From an uncultured Chloroflexota bacterium (GTDB lineage: Bacteria > Chloroflexota > Anaerolineae > Aggregatilineales > Phototrophicaceae), in contig CALMZT010000565.1 of the NCBI GenBank assembly GCA_937870805.1, forward strand, positions 1 to 6,757: a stretch of DNA of 6,757 bases, written 5' to 3'. The notes below the pieces were generated by a model. The model saw only the letters and a list, made by a program, of their open reading frames with translations, searched no databases and was not told the DNA's origin. Of the stretch, positions 5,422-6,757 are shown in pieces. The position numbers were made by a program, and so were the translations under genes. Each line of letters opens with the position of its first letter. Position 1 is the first letter of the stretch.

Positions 5422-5446
5422 TTAGAGAGCACCTAGCCAGAAGTAT

Positions 5447-5475
5447 GTGGCAAAGCTGCTGCTGTAGCTTATAAT
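5447..5475 (+). promoter_or_regulatory. Probable sigma-70-type promoter of the F420-dependent oxidoreductase gene
   Basis: GTGGCA (5447-5452, 4 of 6 to TTGACA) and a perfect TATAAT (5470-5475) are separated by 17 bases. Transcription would start near 5482, leaving a leader of about 50 bases ending in AAGGA at 5522-5526, six bases before the ATG at 5533. It lies in the divergent gap with the glycosylase gene. Confidence 0.5.
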
Positions 5476-5532
5476 CCACGCGACGTTTTGAATACCCCAA
5501 TTGTTGTTCTTAAAGTCAAATAAGGATGGAAT

Positions 5533-6402
5533 ATGCGTATCGGCTTGCAGATTCCCAGTTTTACGTATCCGAGCTCGCCTGCGCTGCGCGATATTTTGAA
5601 AGACATCGTGCAGACGGCAGACGAAGGCGGCTTTTACAGCGTGTGGGTGATGGATCACCACTTTCAGATTGAATTTGCGGGACCGCCGGAGAATGAGATG
5701 TTAGAGGCTTATTCCACGTTGAGCTACTTCGCCGGACTCACTGAGAAAGTCAAGCTCGGCGCGCTGGTGACAGGCGTGGTTTATCGTTACCCCGGCATTC
5801 TGGCGAAAACGGTGTCCACGCTGGATGTGTTGTCTGGTGGGCGCGCGTATCTGGGCATCGGTGCGGCGTGGTTTGATCGTGAGGCAAGAGGACTCGGCGT
5901 GCCGTTCCCGGAAGTCAAGGAACGTTTTGAGCGGCTTGAAGAAACGCTGCAAATCATTCTTCAGATGTGGTCAGACAACGTTGGGGCATACAATGGCAAA
6001 CATTACCAGCTTGCCGAAACGCTGAACAGCCCGCAGCCGATCACCAAGCCTCATCCCCCGATCATGATTGGCGGCACAGGCGAAAAGAAGACGCTGCGTA
6101 TGGTGGCACAATACGGTGACGCCTGCAACCTGTTCGATGGCATGGGCTGGGATAGGGTCGCGCAGAAGTTAGACGTTCTCAAGCAGCACTGTGAAGCGCT
6201 GGGGCGTCCCTATGAGGAGATCGAAAAGACGACGCTCGGCACCATCCTGCCGCATATGACCGCTGACAACATCGTGGCGCACTGTCGCCAAGGCGCTGAC
6301 CTTGGTATCCAGCATATGATCTTCAACTTCGCACATGTGCATGAGATCACGCCGTTGGAGATGTTTGCAAAGGAGGTGATTCCGGCGGTGACGGGGTGGT
6401 GA
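5533..6402 (+). CDS. LLM-class F420-dependent oxidoreductase, Rv1855c-like
   Basis: A 289-residue luciferase-like monooxygenase-family TIM-barrel protein, predicted to use coenzyme F420 (or FMN) in a redox reaction on an unknown substrate in the cytoplasm. Family markers: 'MRIGLQIPSFTYP' at the N-terminus, 'VWVMDHHFQ' (37-45), 'PPENEMLEAYSTL' (51-63), 'LGALVTGVVYRYPGILAKT' (75-93), 'LDVLSGGRAYLGIGAAWF' (97-114), 'GVPFPEVKERFERLEE' (122-137), 'PPIMIGGTGEKKTLRM' (175-190) and 'VAQYGDACNLF' (191-201). This set, including MDHHFQ and the VAQYGDACNLF run, matches the Rv1855c-type F420-dependent oxidoreductase group closely. Start: ATG 5533 with AAGGA six bases upstream. Length is normal. It is transcribed from the probable promoter at 5447-5475 as a single gene; a heptad array follows 7 bases after the stop. 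Confidence 0.92.
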   Translation: MRIGLQIPSFTYPSSPALRDILKDIVQTADEGGFYSVWVMDHHFQIEFAGPPENEMLEAYSTLSYFAGLTEKVKLGALVTGVVYRYPGILAKTVSTLDVLSGGRAYLGIGAAWFDREARGLGVPFPEVKERFERLEETLQIILQMWSDNVGAYNGKHYQLAETLNSPQPITKPHPPIMIGGTGEKKTLRMVAQYGDACNLFDGMGWDRVAQKLDVLKQHCEALGRPYEEIEKTTLGTILPHMTADNIVAHCRQGADLGIQHMIFNFAHVHEITPLEMFAKEVIPAVTGW

Positions 6403-6409
6403 AGAGGTT

Positions 6410-6466
6410 GGTTGTTGGTTTTTAGTTATTGGTTGTTGGTTATTCGTTTTTAGTTGTTCGTTATTG
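6410..6466 (+). repeat. Heptad repeat array, eight units
   Basis: Eight consecutive 7-base units of the form GTT, then G, A or T, then TT, then G, A or C, run in strict phase from 6411 to 6466. This is the longest array in the window. It begins a few bases after the oxidoreductase stop codon. Its units are complementary to the array at 6552-6579, so a single transcript could form a long imperfect stem, possibly a two-way terminator for the converging genes. Confidence 0.75.
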
Positions 6467-6478
6467 ATCTGTGCTTGA

Positions 6479-6550
6479 CAGGAAATTGTGCGGGAGATTG
6501 ATGTAGGAGCGCCGCCGCTGCGTTTACCTGTTGCGCCCAGGTTTCCTTAA
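6479..6550 (+). pseudogene. Possible C-terminal remnant of a lost gene, perhaps an SDR
   Basis: Between the two inverted heptad arrays, one frame reads 23 codons and a TAA, including 'EIVREID' and 'GAPPLRLPVA'. This has the look of a real protein tail. The 'PPLRLP' ending resembles the C-terminal consensus of some short-chain dehydrogenases. There is no start codon; a TGA at 6476-6478 closes the frame, and the heptad array lies just above it. It could be chance, since the piece is very short. Confidence 0.25.
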
Positions 6551-6551
6551 A

Positions 6552-6579
6552 CCAATAACGAACAACGAATAACCAATCA
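6552..6579 (-). repeat. Heptad repeat array, four units, inverted relative to 6410-6466
   Basis: Four 7-base units on the plus strand: CCAATAA, CGAACAA, CGAATAA and CCAATCA. On the minus strand they fit GTTATTS/GTTGTTC, the same unit as the eight-unit array 86 bases to the left. The array ends 4 bases before the stop codon of the fasciclin gene. Confidence 0.7.
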
Positions 6580-6583
6580 CTAT

Positions 6584-6757
6584 TTATTGCGCGGGCGGGA
6601 TGAGCAGCGCGTCGATGATGTGAATCACGCCGTTAGAAGCAAGGATGTCGCTTTGTGTGATGGTCGCGCCGCCGTTGAGCACAAACACGCCGTCGTCATT
6701 CTGCGAGATTTGAAGCTCAGTCCTTGCAAGCGTCGGGATGTTAGTAGTTTCTGCTAA
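6584..6757 (-). CDS. Fasciclin (FAS1) domain protein, C-terminal end only
   Basis: The last 57 codons and TAA stop (6584-6586) of a minus-strand gene entering from the right edge. The visible chain ends in 'NDDGVFVLNGGATIT', 'SDILASNGVIHIIDALLIPP' and AQ. This is the C-terminal half of a FAS1 domain: the 'I...DI.ASNGVIHIID.LL.P' box is its most conserved part. FAS1 proteins are usually secreted or surface-bound and take part in adhesion or matrix binding; no anchor or signal can be judged here because the N-terminus is outside the window. The domain closes the protein, with only two residues after the PP. It converges with the oxidoreductase gene, and the gap contains the inverted pair of heptad arrays. 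Confidence 0.85.
   Translation of the reverse strand, partial: LAETTNIPTLARTELQISQNDDGVFVLNGGATITQSDILASNGVIHIIDALLIPPAQ

Noticed and set aside
5394..5432. GTG start at 5432 for the glycosylase
   Set aside because: The 13 extra residues come largely from heptad repeat DNA, and the natural family N-terminus begins at the ATG at 5393.
6475..6480. Perfect TTGACA as a -35 box between the heptad arrays
   Set aside because: No acceptable -10 lies 16-18 bases downstream (best is TTGATG), and no gene follows in that direction.
6410..6579. CRISPR-like array
   Set aside because: The units are 7 bases, directly tandem and without spacers, so neither the repeat length nor the architecture fits CRISPR.

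Overview
The window reads as a stretch of bacterial chromosome holding small housekeeping and repair genes, with a striking amount of short repetitive DNA at the gene borders. The most likely source is a member of the Chloroflexota (Anaerolineae-like). The pointers are an Rv1855c-type F420-dependent oxidoreductase, a fasciclin domain, a membrane-anchored protein with an Ala/Thr-rich stalk, and C-rich intergenic inverted repeats of a kind I associate with that phylum. This is an inference from gene style, not a proof.

Layout, left to right: (1) the N-terminal part of a membrane-anchored protein on the minus strand (1-221), divergent from (2) a P-loop nucleoside-monophosphate-kinase-like protein of the UPF0200 type (373-966). 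(3) A Pro/Thr/Glu-rich hypothetical protein (1039-1431) whose last nine codons lie inside a MITE-like inverted-repeat element (1401-1496). (4) About 250 bases of leader without a gene. (5) A two-domain methyltransferase related to protein-L-isoaspartate O-methyltransferase (1751-2944). (6) A C-rich inverted repeat (2968-3027). (7) A CoA-pyrophosphatase-type Nudix hydrolase (3128-3757). (8) An AT-rich PH-like/SHOCT gene split by a frameshift (3800-4434). (9) An AlkA-type DNA-3-methyladenine glycosylase on the minus strand (4485-5393). (10) An F420-dependent luciferase-like oxidoreductase (5533-6402). (11) A possible gene-tail remnant (6479-6550). (12) The C-terminal end of a fasciclin-domain protein on the minus strand (6584-6757).

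No single pathway links the genes. Several fit damage control: isoaspartate-type methylation, Nudix clean-up of CoA derivatives and excision of alkylated bases. Each has its own leader, so a shared operon is not evident.

The most unusual signal is a set of six short arrays with a strict 7-base period (2923-2943, 3753-3780, 4455-4483, 5401-5421, 6410-6466, 6552-6579). Read on the appropriate strand, all fit a degenerate RTTRNYN unit. They sit on gene ends and even supply terminal codons. In two places a head-to-head inverted pair brackets a decayed or foreign-looking segment: the AT-rich PH/SHOCT gene, and the 23-codon gene-tail remnant. I do not recognise this as a named element. The nearest thing I know of is the heptanucleotide STRR repeats of cyanobacteria.
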